NCBI GenBank assembly: GCA_003344405.1
Contig: NOWV01000027.1
Span: 1 to 64,000, forward strand
From: Trichoplax sp. H2
Lineage: Eukaryota; Placozoa; Uniplacotomia; Trichoplacea
Direction of reading: 5' to 3'
DNA: 64,000 nt
Positions 52,003 through 62,800 of the stretch are shown in pieces. The notes below the pieces were generated by a model. The model was not told where the DNA came from. It saw nothing but the letters and a program-made list of their open reading frames with translations, and did not search any database. Numbering within the stretch: position 1 is the first letter of the stretch; every line of letters starts with the position of its first letter. The position numbers and the translations under genes were made by a program.

Positions 52003-54261
52003 TTAAAGCTCTTCTTTCCTATCTATCTTGATCAATTCAACTTCAAATACCAGAGTAGCTCCACCTAGATAGTAAATAAACTTTTTACATTTAGGCATTG
52101 GAAACCCTTGTTTTCTGTTATAAAAACGTTAGCTGTAGATTATAAGATGCATCTTTAATAGCAATTGACCTGGAATTTTAGGAGGTGCACCAGAATCACC
52201 GTATCCTAAATTTGGTGGGATGATAAGTCTCCTCTTTTCTCCTTCACACATTCTGTAATAAGTGCAGTCATTACGCTTAGTAGAAATTTTTGGCTCGAAG
52301 CAATGTCCTATTCTACAGGTGGATAGCTTGAAAGGACTGCAGTGCATATATACGCGTACAACTAATTAACTTGATAGTAGACTATTAGTAGTACAGTAAT
52401 GCGCATATAATGTGTTATATACGTATATCCATCCTATTATCGAACATCTTTCTCTAGTTAATAATAATATTACTATCGATATTGATCACTACCTTTGAAG
52501 GTACGGTAAAAAGTTTGAATCTATTGGTACGTTATATTTTTTATATGAGAAATATGATACAGTCGCGCAGACGAGTAGTTACAAGATTTAAGAGAGCTTA
52601 CACATTACAAAGTAATCGAGGTCCACAATACTTAGTGCGCAAATTACGTTTTTATTAACTAATTTTATTTCCATAACATTTCATTACTAACGTAATATTT
52701 ATTGTATAGAATTTGCTGTGATTTATTACAGGACTATTTGATCTTACCTCAATAATCCTTGGTCCCAACCTACAAACAATATGCAATGATTGATTAATGA
52801 TTTGGAAGCAATACTGTAGTTTAATTAAGTGTATCAATGAAACCATAAGCATTAAGTTCGATGATGCAGTAAATGATCTAGCAGTTGATCAGCAAATTTA
52901 ACTGTAGTTGGATTATACTTTTTTACGTAAAGAGCTTATAAACACGACTCTATAGTAACTAGATCTATTACAATTTTCTAGTTTAGCAATGACATATAGA
53001 GGAAGACTCGTCAGTCTCGTTGTTTACATGTAATCTGTATTCGCCACTTCGTAGGAGAGAGATAGAAAGCACTACAATACCAAATAGTGTAATAGTATAT
53101 AAATTTACCTTTTATAACTTGCCCTGCACCTAACTTGAATACAAATGGATCTCCACGCCCAATGCTGCTGTCAAATTCTGTACCATCTTTTTTCAGAGTT
53201 CCCTAAATACGCGTATGTGTTAATGATACATAGCTTGAAACAGTCCAACAAAACGTTGTGAAAGATATTACTCCCAAAGGACAGTACTGTGCTATGAGAA
53301 TGTGTGGTTTCTCAACGTTGTAATATTGTATAAAATACAAGAATTCAACATCAACGCATTGCTGTGTTCTTAAATTGGTTACGCTAAAATTGTATGATTA
53401 CTAATATCCGCAAAGGCTGCAATATTTTTCAACTACTGTTTCAGTCTGTACTTATAAGCTTTTCATGCTGTCAAGTCCATTGCTACGAGTACTGTATATT
53501 AGTGGACTGAAGTTTATACACAGTATTTAAAGCGTGCAGTACTGCTATCCATTTCAATGATGATGGCTGATGACTACCATAAGCATTCGTTGCTGTACGC
53601 GTATGTATATTTAACTTAGTCAGCGCTTCCAGACGACGATTAGTAACACGCTTGATGATCTATTACAATAAAAAGGAAAGAGTAGGTCTTGCAAGTATTG
53701 TAGTTCTTCTATCATTCAATAGACTGTCTTTTCCACTGTATAAGAAGTGGTTGCTAGCTAGAGCATCCTAGAACTTTTGTCTGTTGATTACAAAGCATAC
53801 TAACCATTCATCGTCACTATTTGTCATTAATTCTTCCATGATTATATAATATTACAGTCAAAGTACGAGTACGCACGCAGTATTATTGTAATTATTAATT
53901 CATTATTTGTCCAAGTCTTTATCAAGTTTATCTTCCATGCGCAAAGATGGCGTTACCCTTATGCGTGTTTGTTGGTTAATGAATTGTGCGATCAATAATG
54001 TTAGCAATTTTTCTTTTCATATCATAACTACTGTCTAGTACATAAGAAGAGGCTGATTAACCGAATGGAGAAGTTAACGTGCTTGCCAATTACCGTGTAG
54101 TGCATATGCAGAGTATCTCCTTTTTTAGATCGGATTTTACAGTCGGGGATTCTCTTTTTAATCCCAATTTGCAATTTGTCTTCAGCCAGGCCTGTATCCA
54201 AGAATACAGCGACCACGATGAATAGACAAAGGATCCAATAGATGCTGCGTTTTAAATCCAT
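52003..54261 (-). CDS. FKBP2: FK506-binding protein 2, ER peptidyl-prolyl isomerase
   Basis: Peptidyl-prolyl cis-trans isomerase of the ER lumen that speeds protein folding. Minus-strand exons: 54094-54261 (signal peptide [17 protein letters not shown], then [19 protein letters not shown]), about 53107-53198 ([20 protein letters not shown] then [12 protein letters not shown]), about 52748-52769 (WDQGLLR), about 52150-52260 ([20 protein letters not shown]) and 52003-52060 ([18 protein letters not shown], stop TAA). Joined length is about 141 residues, as in human FKBP2. PPIase pocket residues are in place: Tyr of HYTG, Phe-Asp of EFDSS, Phe of FVF, Val-Ile of QVIKGWD, Trp, Tyr of GYGD and Phe of VFEVEL. 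The C-terminal KEEL is an ER-retrieval signal of the KDEL type (human has RTEL). Longer ER FKBPs with EF-hands (FKBP14, FKBP7) are excluded by the early stop. It is head to head with SNRPD2. Confidence 0.95.
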
Positions 54262-54408
54262 TCGTTATACGATTTAACGGTGGCAGAAAGAATTCTTCTA
54301 ATCGTCGAGAATGGGTTAATGGACTCTCTCGACAGCGTTAGCTTTTAGTCTTCACTTGAACTAGTCAGTTAGAACTTCGAAAGGTGCCTGCAGCCAGAAC
54401 ACTAGGTG

Positions 54409-54545
54409 TACACGGTACAGTACAGTAGCTCATTTTCGGGCCACCGTGTAGTACAGTTCAGTATAGTAGGATTTTCTTCCTTTGTTACCTTCATGGACTA
54501 CAGTGTACAGTGTACAGTATAGTACTGTACGCTACAGTACATCAA
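54409..54545. repeat. TACWG pentanucleotide tracts
   Basis: Short runs such as GGTACAGTACAGTAG and ACAGTGTACAGTGTACAGTA, interrupted by unique bases, just upstream of FKBP2. Confidence 0.75.
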
Positions 54546-54599
54546 ACTAATGGCCAATGAAAGTGCAATAAAGGCTTTTTCGCGGCCATTTTTGGCATC

Positions 54600-55175
54600 A
54601 AATCAACTTAATTTTTTAATATGTAGAATTCAATTTTAGTTATTGAAGCACGGTCAAAAATCCCTTAAAATAGACAGAAAAATAGAGAAAAATTCAACAT
54701 TTCTAGAGTGAAATATTTTACTGCTAATTCAGCTTTAGTGGCCGTAAATGACAATTTTAAAAATAGAACATTAGGATGAGTATAAGCATTAGACATCAGA
54801 AATCAACTTGATTTTTTAATATGTAGAATTCAATTTTAGTTATTGAAGCAAGGCCCAAAATCCCTTAAAATAGATAAAAAAAAAATAGAGAAAAATTTAA
54901 CATTTCTAGAGTGAAATATTTTACTGCTAATTAAGTAAGCTTCAGTGGCGGTAAATGACAATTTTAAAAATAGAACATTCGAATGAGTATAAGCATTAGA
55001 CATTAGAAATCAACTTGATTTATTGAAGCATGGTCAAAAATCCCTTAAAATAGATAGAAAAATAGAGAAAAATTCAACATTTCTAGAGTGAAATATTTTA
55101 CTGCTAATTCAGCTTTAGTGGCCGTAAATGACAATTTTAAAAATAGAACATTCCAATGAGTATAAGCATTAGACT
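54600..55175. repeat. Three-copy tandem repeat, unit about 200-207 bp
   Basis: Copies at 54600-54799, 54800-55006 and 55007-55175 start AAATCAACTT(G/A)ATT and end GAGTATAAGCATTAGAC. Common inner words are CAAAAATCCCTTAAAATAGA, CATTTCTAGAGTGAAATATT and GTAAATGACAATTTTAAAAA. Copy 2 has a longer A run and an AAGTAAGC insertion. Copy 3 has lost about 30 bases (the TTTTAATATGTAGAATTC part). There are no long open frames, and the array is non-coding. Confidence 0.95.
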
Positions 55176-55452
55176 AAAGAAAAGATAGCGTTTGTCGCAA
55201 AAAATGGTTGATTGGCTCAAGAGTGTGCTGTTACTCATTAGAAAAGCTTGTAACAGCGAAATGACTCGCTCTGTAGCCTATTCAATATCTTCATATATCA
55301 TATTCTATTAAATAGAATGATAAAACTTCAAAATTTGGCACTTCTTTCTATGGATACGAAATAACAAGTGCTCTATTTTTAGGTTTTAACAGCTTTTAGA
55401 CTAGGATTTTGCATGTTCAATTTTCTTGATTGCACTTTCACTGGCCATTATT

Positions 55453-55555
55453 GTACTGTACTGTACAGTACTGTACGTACAAGGAAACCTTTAAGCTTCG
55501 TACAGTACATCTCTACTTGGTACTGTAGTGTATTGTACTGTACTGTACTGTTTGC
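55453..55555. repeat. TACWG pentanucleotide tract
   Basis: Runs such as TACTGTACTGTACAGTACTG (from 55454) and TACTGTACTGTACTG near 55535-55550, shortly upstream of SNRPD2. Confidence 0.8.
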
Positions 55556-55679
55556 CAGACGTACTGGAACGTATCGGATCGTATCGGATCGATCTTGCCC
55601 CGTCCAGTATTACACAATAACGCGGTTCAGTTCAATTTCTCTGCCTTTCATACCCTTGGCGGCCATTTGCAGACAAGGC

Positions 55680-56845
55680 TTAAACGTTGTGGGAATCCTT
55701 TGCCATCCATCATGACTTCGTCGGCGTACGTATCCAATAGCCTAGCCTTAGAATAATGCAAGGATCATGATATTGATTGTATATTTATTTTTTTATCTTG
55801 GCTTTGAATTTTCATCCTTGTTGAAAGATTGATGTAGCGTACCTTCGTCTTGATACCCATAGTCCAAGTTGTGTAGTTAGGACGGACTAAGGTAGATGAC
55901 TTGCCTTTGCAAAATTGCAGGTAGTAGCATTTAATAGGGTGGATAATCTTTGTCACAGGGTTCGTTGGCGCAAAGATGGAGTACCACTACCTTAGAATAG
56001 ATAGAATGATATTAATTGTACGCTGATTTCTTATTTCGGATTTGAATTTTTATCCATGTTGGAAGATTAGTGTTGCGCACTTTCGTCTTCTTACCCATAG
56101 TGTAGTCGTGACAGTCTAAGGTGCATGACTTGCTTTTGCAAAATTGCAAGAAGTAGCAATCAATAGGGTGGATAATCTCTGTTAATGGGTTCGTTGGTGC
56201 ATGGATCAAATAGCCTTACCTTACAATGATCATAATGTTAGTTACATACTTACTGTTATCTCAGCTTTGAAGTTTCATCCATGTTGAAAGATTGGTGTAG
56301 CGAAACTTCAATCTGACCCATAGCGTGTAGTCATGACAATCGAAGGGAGATAACTTGCCTTTGCAAAATTGCAAGTAGTAGCAACAAATAGTGCGGATAG
56401 TCCCTATTAAAGGGTTTATTGGCATATGCATTCTTACCTTAGAATAGTACAATAATCATGATATTAATTGTAGACTTATTTTTATCTGCGATTTGATTTA
56501 TAATCCTTGTTGAAAGATTAATTTACCCTTGTGTAGCTATGACAAATCTAAGCTAGTTGACTTGCCTTTGCAAAATTGCAGGTAGTTGCAACAAATAAGG
56601 TGGATAGTCTCTGATAAAGGCTTCGTTGACGCATTCATTGAATAGCATTGCCGTGGAAATGATTATGATATTAGTTGTGCTTCTTTTTTATCCATACTGA
56701 AAGATTGAAAGTTTTATGTAGCGCACTTCCATATTCTTACTGACAGTGTAGTGATGACAGTCTAACATAGAGGACTTGCCTTTACAAAATTGCAGGTAGT
56801 AGCAACCAATAGTGCGGATAGCCCCTGTTAAAGCTCACTTATTAG
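55680..56845. repeat. Tandem array of five about 200-240-bp units in SNRPD2 intron 1
   Basis: Units lie near 55754-55990, 55994-56225, 56228-56440, 56441-56655 and 56656-56840. Shared words in each unit: TTGAAAGATT (or TTGGAAGATT), GACTTGC(C/T)TTTGCAAAATTG, CAGGTAGTAGCAA, GTGGATA and TTCGTTGG.GCAT, ending near ATAGCCTTACCTTA. Units 1 to 3 can be read on the minus strand as about 60 codons with [10 protein letters not shown], which comes from the repeat; two of the later units have stops or deletions. The last 80-100 bases of the unit also resemble the sequence around SNRPD2 exon 1 (55650-55750). Confidence 0.85.
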
Positions 56846-57424
56846 AGATAAAAGATGATGGTTGTTTGTAATTTTCACTTGTTATGTTATGCTATAGACT
56901 AGTTTATTAGCTAAGATAATTTGCTCAATAAGACTCGTAATAGTAGTTTCCTACTTTTCGCGTATGGAAAGCCCTGTTGTAACCACAATTGAATTTTGCA
57001 ACTTGCTATAATTTTAAATAGCTCATTGTTGATTTCAATAATAATCATAATTGGAATAAATCCATGTAGGCAAAAACCTAAATCTGAGATGACGCCAGAA
57101 GAGCTGGCCAAAGTGGAAGAGGAATTATTTAATACCGGCCCTTTATCCATTCTAACACAAGCTGTAAAAAATAGCGACCAAGTATTGATTAATTGCCGTA
57201 ACAACAGGAAGATTTTAGCGCGTGTCAAAGCTTTCGATAGGCATTGCAACATGGTATTAGAAAATGTCAAAGAGATGTGGACAGAAACGCCAAGGACAGG
57301 GAAAGGAAGGAAAGCTAAACCTGTCAATAAAGATCGTTATATTTCTAAAATGTTCTTACGTGGAGACTCTGTTATACTAGTATTAAAGAATCCGCTAACT
57401 GCTGCTGAAGTCCCTGATAAATAA
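55712..57424 (+). CDS. SNRPD2: Small nuclear ribonucleoprotein Sm D2
   Basis: Core Sm-ring protein of spliceosomal snRNPs. Exon 2 (57070-57424) encodes nearly the whole protein: [40 protein letters not shown], then the Sm1 motif in [32 protein letters not shown], and the Sm2 motif [20 protein letters not shown] before [15 protein letters not shown] and TAA. I propose a 14-bp first exon at 55712-55725 (ATG ACT TCG TCG GC, donor GTACGT) giving MTSSAQKPKSEM; the phase fits, total length is 122 residues (human 118), and human SNRPD2 also starts with a few residues before KPKSEM. The exon-1 call is an inference. The intron (55726-57069) is made of a tandem array. SNRPD2 is head to head with FKBP2. 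Confidence 0.93.
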
Positions 57425-59869
57425 GCATCTATTAACTTATGTAATATTGGTTTCCGTCCTTGTGACTGTTCTATTCATTTTTAGTTGATGTCAAAATTAT
57501 AGCTAAAAATGTCGGTTTTATTTGCCACTTTTGTGTCTGTGTAAAATACGATGGAGCACCATCAAGTTGATATTTTAATATGCAATTTCAATCATGCATA
57601 AAAAATATAATGTAAAACCGATATCACTTACGGACTGCTTCAATACGCACTGGATCTTATCCAACCGTTTCTCTATTGAAGCCATAGTCAATCCTTAATG
57701 ATTTAGTCCAATATGTACAATTCCAAATTATCCTGGTAATGCTACGGTATTACAGATGAGTTGGCAATTTTTTTTGTTAATAGCATGAAGTAAATATTTT
57801 GTACTTGTATTATGTTCATATTTTGTAAGCCAAATTATTAATTACCTATCCTTTCAGCCTGTATGCAATCGCCAGCCCTGTACTTGTACTCAATTTTCGT
57901 TTACTGTAATGTAGTGCTTGCTTATTCTATTTCGATCAAAGGTGTACCAGGTAATGAATACACCATTAAAGATGCTACACTCTTGACCTTATTATACTTA
58001 TATAGAAGAGGTAATAAAATAAATCAATCCAATTTTGTCCTTTCAAAACTTCAAATTAACCTCTTGTGTTACAGCTATATATACCCTTAGAATATGCTTT
58101 CAAAGTCATGCAATGTATAAAAACTCATAAATCATATGTGCATTAACTTTAATTGAGACAGTTTATTGTTAGTAATCTTACCGATTGCTATGATTGTTTA
58201 ATGCACTGAAAGAGTAGAACGGTAAAGGACTTGCAATCCCTTATTGGAATTGAACTACTCTTAAAATACTACATAATACAGTATTATAGGTATAATTGTT
58301 AGGATAGACTCGTCGATTTCATGTAGTCCATAGTAAGGTAAAAGTTAACAATTCGTATATGTGTATTAAACTTCGTATTCTTATTACTTGAGATACCGCC
58401 AGTAGATTCTAGGTTAGATTAATTTGGTGCTATTAAATACTACGTATTTTCCGCCTCAATCGTAAAGGTAGAAATATCCTCTTTATTCTGTAGTCAAAAA
58501 GCTTTTGTCATCTAGATAATCATATTTTAGTTATTAGAAATGATATAATTCTGATCATAAATTTGAAGTTCGAATGAAGTACTTAGCTAACATGTACTTT
58601 ACGATACTCTTCCATCATGACCTGATGTTTACATATAAACGATTACAGTCTGGACGCTGAGCAGTTTATAAAGTGATTACAGTCTGGACACTAAGCAGTT
58701 TATAATATTCTAGTCATATAAAAATGAAAACCATCTAATATCATCGTTAAAGAAATTTCTTACCAGGCAAGGAGTGCAAGTACGCTCATATATTACTGTA
58801 CTACCAGGCTTTACAAAAATTATTACAAGTATGATTTTATAGGTGATAATAGTAATTAACATATATTTCGATCATTTATTAGACTCTTACAAAGTAGATT
58901 TAATCTATAACATCACATTAGGGTTTTTTTGATATCAAAGATTCTGTTAATTGATCGACGTAATATACAATTGAGTAAAAAATGTATAAGATTGGTCCAA
59001 ATATGTTTGCAGGTTGTAATAAGTAGCAATGACATAGTATTATTACAGGCTGATGATGGAACTGTACAAAGTGGACGCGAGTTACAGAAAACGTCTAGGA
59101 TTCAAAGTATATAAACGTTCAATTACAGAGTGTCAAGTATAAAATGACTTTCGCTCAACTAATTTTTAATCAATGATAAAGTTATTTGAATGCATTTCTT
59201 TAAGTATTAACTATACATCTAGTTTTTAAATCACGAGAAATTTTAAGTTTTTGTTTCTGTATACTCAGTTTATAATAACATTAAGTCAACCAAACCATCA
59301 GTAAGGGTAAACAAATTGAATATATCATACAAAAGGATAGTGAAAATATACAAATTTTGGCCGCACTATAAACGAAACAAAAAAAAACAACTTATATGAA
59401 TACGAATTTAATTATGATAACCATATTAAGCTTTCGATCTTGGAAAAACTCGATAATAACTAATTCATTACTGAAATTCTAGTAAGTCGTTAACATAAAT
59501 ATAGTATTCTGTAGACATTAGGCCTTAAAAATATACGCGAATTAACTGAAGGAATGCGTGACACTTAATAAAATTTTCTGAAAGGTATCGAATTCCTATC
59601 TTTGCCAATAAAAATTAGTGTTTTGTAATACTATATCGTGAACAATATAAAAATATTAGTCATCTGCAGAATATGTAGTTATAATAGGTACTTATGAAAT
59701 ATAATATGTAGTTAATTAATTAATTATTGATATAAATTGAGTTAATTATATCACTTTATAATACTCGTATAACCTACACGCACGTATAAAATGCTCACAA
59801 TCAAAAGAAATGTGATATCTAAAGAGATATTTTTCAATCCATAGAATAGGCAGGTATAATCAAAATTCT
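57425..59869. other. Intergenic region between SNRPD2 and WDR81
   Basis: About 2.4 kb between converging 3' ends. A direct repeat of about 28 bases (GATTACAGTCTGGAC.CT.AGCAGTTTATAA) occurs twice at 58644-58703. Two open frames are noted: one at 57863-58090 and one at 58929-59114. A short minus-strand frame, MASIEKRLDKIQCVLKQS with a GTAAGT donor at 57632-57685, looks like a first exon but has no continuation that I can find. Confidence 0.45.
57863..58090 (+). CDS. Possible exon or small secreted protein, unknown
   Basis: ATG-started 75-codon frame preceded by an acceptor-like TCCTTTCAG. The N-terminus (MQSPALYLYSIFVYCNVVLA) resembles a signal peptide; then follow GVPGNEYTIKDATLLTLLYL and a possible GT donor after YRRG. 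A plus-strand frame at about 59020-59114 (QADDGTVQSGRELQ), also preceded by TTGCAG, could be a later exon of the same transcript. I recognise neither. Evidence is weak. Confidence 0.22.
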   Translation: MQSPALYLYSIFVYCNVVLAYSISIKGVPGNEYTIKDATLLTLLYLYRRGNKINQSNFVLSKLQINLLCYSYIYP

Positions 59870-62800
59870 CTATGCTATTAGACCTATATCGCCACTGTCA
59901 CTTCCAACCAATACCGTCTTGGTGAGTGGAAGGGCAGCAATACTCTTCACCGAGCCTTTCATGAAATTTGAATGCAGCTTATGACATGTATAAGTTGCCT
60001 ACCATTCAATAACGATAACAACTTTATTACACATCAACAAGTTACAAGGAGAAGTACATTATTATAATAACGGATACTTTGTATTACATTTTCGTCCATT
60101 TCCGAGTGAACACCAAATTTATTTGCTTGTGATATTGATAATATTTGATCTTTATAGGTTGTAAATGTATGTACCGGTTCGGTTTGCCCTAAAAAATTAT
60201 GATTAGTGTAAGGGCATACACTAAATAGCTTTAAATTTTATTTTTTAATAAGTATCGCAATGTTTTCAATATTACTATCCAAGAAATGTTAATTTTCTAT
60301 AAATACCTCGTAATGAGCAAACCAATTTACCATCTTCTCGCCATGCACAGATTTTATGATCTCCGGATGATGATAGAAACGTACTACTACCAAATGGCTT
60401 AAGCTAAAAATAGAAAATCCTCTTTATGTCAAGTTAATGTAATGTTTTAAAATTTAATACAATCTAATTATAGTATTAGAGGATTAGATTTACACTCAGA
60501 ATATCTCCACTATGAGCTTCCCATCTTGCTTCAATGAAACCAGTTCTGTTATCTAATACTGATATTTTACCAGAGGCAAATCCGACAGCCACAAAATTTC
60601 CATTATTACCAGAACAGATACTTTTAATAGCATCTAGAATTATGTGAATGAGAAATTGTTTTCAGTTTCTGAGATAACTACAAAAAGTACCTGACAAACG
60701 TAGATTTAAATACTAAAATGAATTAATTGATTATAACCAGAATCCGAAACCGACGCTTTCCAGTCATATACTATATTTCCACTTCGGGTATCAATAAATC
60801 TAATGCAATATTATTTGAAAAATATTTAATAAAAGCTAGATACAATATATTAATTAATTAATAACTTATACTTCTTGATTAAACTGGCAATAGAACATCA
60901 TTTAAATATTTTGATTAGTGATCCGTAAATTTAAGCTTTATATGGTCAATCTACCTTAAATTGCCATCTATAGAGGCTATTATAAGAGTTGTCGACGGTG
61001 ACGGTAATTTTGTAAGTGAACAAGCTGGCTTTTCCGGCAATTTTATTTCACGTAAAGTTTTGCCTGTCTCACCATCCCACACCTATGAAATTTTAATACT
61101 TATCTAGAAGAGTGCGCTAAAAAGTACAAATTTATAGTTTGTATTTAGGACTTACATGAACAGCACCTCCATCGCAGGATACTACTTTCTCGGTTAAATT
61201 TAAGTAATCAACAGAGATGATATATCTGCTATGGTGTGAATACGTTAGCTTGCTTTTACAGCGATAAGAACTGTCTTTGACATTTTCAATTGACCATAGT
61301 TTTACTGTTTTATCACGACTGCCGGACAAGAAATGCTTTTCATTATTGAAGGCGTACAAACTTCGGACTGGCCAAATATGATCTAGGCAACAAATAAGGC
61401 TTCAGTATAAAGATTCTTTACCGAAAAGACATTATACTATATTTTATCTAAATAACTATATTAAAATTTTAAAAATTTCAATTACCCGAAAAAGTTTGTA
61501 GATGCATTTGGAGGAAAGAAAATTTGCCACGAGTTTGAGAACCTTTTAATAAGTTTTTACATTAGTAAAAAACTCAAATCATATTGTAGGAACAAAAAAT
61601 TTCTGAAAAAGAACTTACTAATTTGATTTTCCCAGTACGATAACCACGTACTACTTAAGTGATGGCGCTCATCAATATGAATATCACTAAAATTTGCAAG
61701 TGCGGTATATTTCTAAGTTGATATTTCATTCGACACGATAGTAACGTTATTTGAAATAATCTAGCACTATCAAGAACCCACTATCGTAATTTTATGATCA
61801 TAAGTTTATGTTTATTACCTATTCTCTCCACCTGATGGATCAAAAGTATTCAGCCCATTCACGCTTTGTCTACTATAGTTATATTCGGTTTAGATAGTGT
61901 AAGTGAGAATAATTTCATGCATAGCACGTTACGTAATAAAAAATCTCTGTAAGTTAAGGTGAATATTACAGCAGGATTTAACTCATAATTGTCAGATTAC
62001 CTATTTGATTCTGTGGTACTCAAATCTGGATTGGGATCGTTTTTGTTTGCAAGTCGTTCATCATATGACAGTGCTAACTGCCATATTAAATCATGGTTAC
62101 ATAAATTTTCTCCAATAAAAATATCTCCGAGAAGTTTACAAAATCCCACATAGGAATAATATGCCATAGATGCATTAAAAACGACCTTTCATCAAGATAA
62201 AGCATCAGTAATTTAAACGATATGTACGCGATACATGCAACTGAATGCTGAAAAATGATTCCTCCTTACTTGTAATTGTGGAAGCGATGGACAGCTATGG
62301 TCTGATGAATCAGAGAATCCATAGTTTTTACTATCTTCGTCGGCAATATAGTCGATTCCTTTATGTTCTGATATCTCTAATTTATTAGGAATGTAATCTA
62401 CAGATTCACCTGAAACATTTATTGTTATGATTTTAGAGCTTTGGTTTATCATTATTGATATTATCATAGCAATAGCTAGTTACCCACCATTTTCGAGACC
62501 TTTCTGCTCGTTGGAATGAACCCGATCAAAACAAGAAAAATAAAGCTGTATAGTATCTGCAAGTAAGTCACGAGCATTATCTCGGCCTATTCGTTCACCG
62601 ATGTATCGTAACACATTGATCATATATTGGCATATACCAGCTCGAGCAATACCACCACCAGGAAACATTAATGTACCAGAAGCAATAACTTTTATTAACG
62701 GCTGAAATACTGCCAAGGCTAAAGACTATATATAACATATTTATGAATAAATATCTACAATCGGATTAGGCGAGAATAAATAAGAATTTTTTCATACCTC

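Larger units (their letters stand above)
54262..55711. promoter_or_regulatory. Head-to-head intergenic region of FKBP2 and SNRPD2
   Basis: About 1.45 kb between divergent starts. It holds TACWG tracts on both sides (54409-54545 and 55453-55555) and the three-copy repeat in the middle. The segment just before SNRPD2 (55555-55710) is less AT-rich and contains the doubled word GTATCGGATC. Promoter elements are not obvious. Confidence 0.5.

Noticed and set aside
55765-56452. Three minus-strand frames with [10 protein letters not shown], suggesting a cysteine-rich secreted family
   Set aside because: They are units of a tandem array inside the SNRPD2 intron; the remaining units carry stops and deletions, so selection for protein is not supported.
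56911-57327. Minus-strand frame of 138 codons
   Set aside because: Antisense shadow of the SNRPD2 exon.
57632-57685. Minus-strand MASIEKRLDKIQCVLKQS with GTAAGT donor as first exon of a gene
   Set aside because: The donor is good, but any continuation would have to cross SNRPD2 on the other strand and no later exon was found.
62213-62467. Separate short gene on the minus strand
   Set aside because: It lies within the series of WDR81 exons and reads as linker sequence of that gene.
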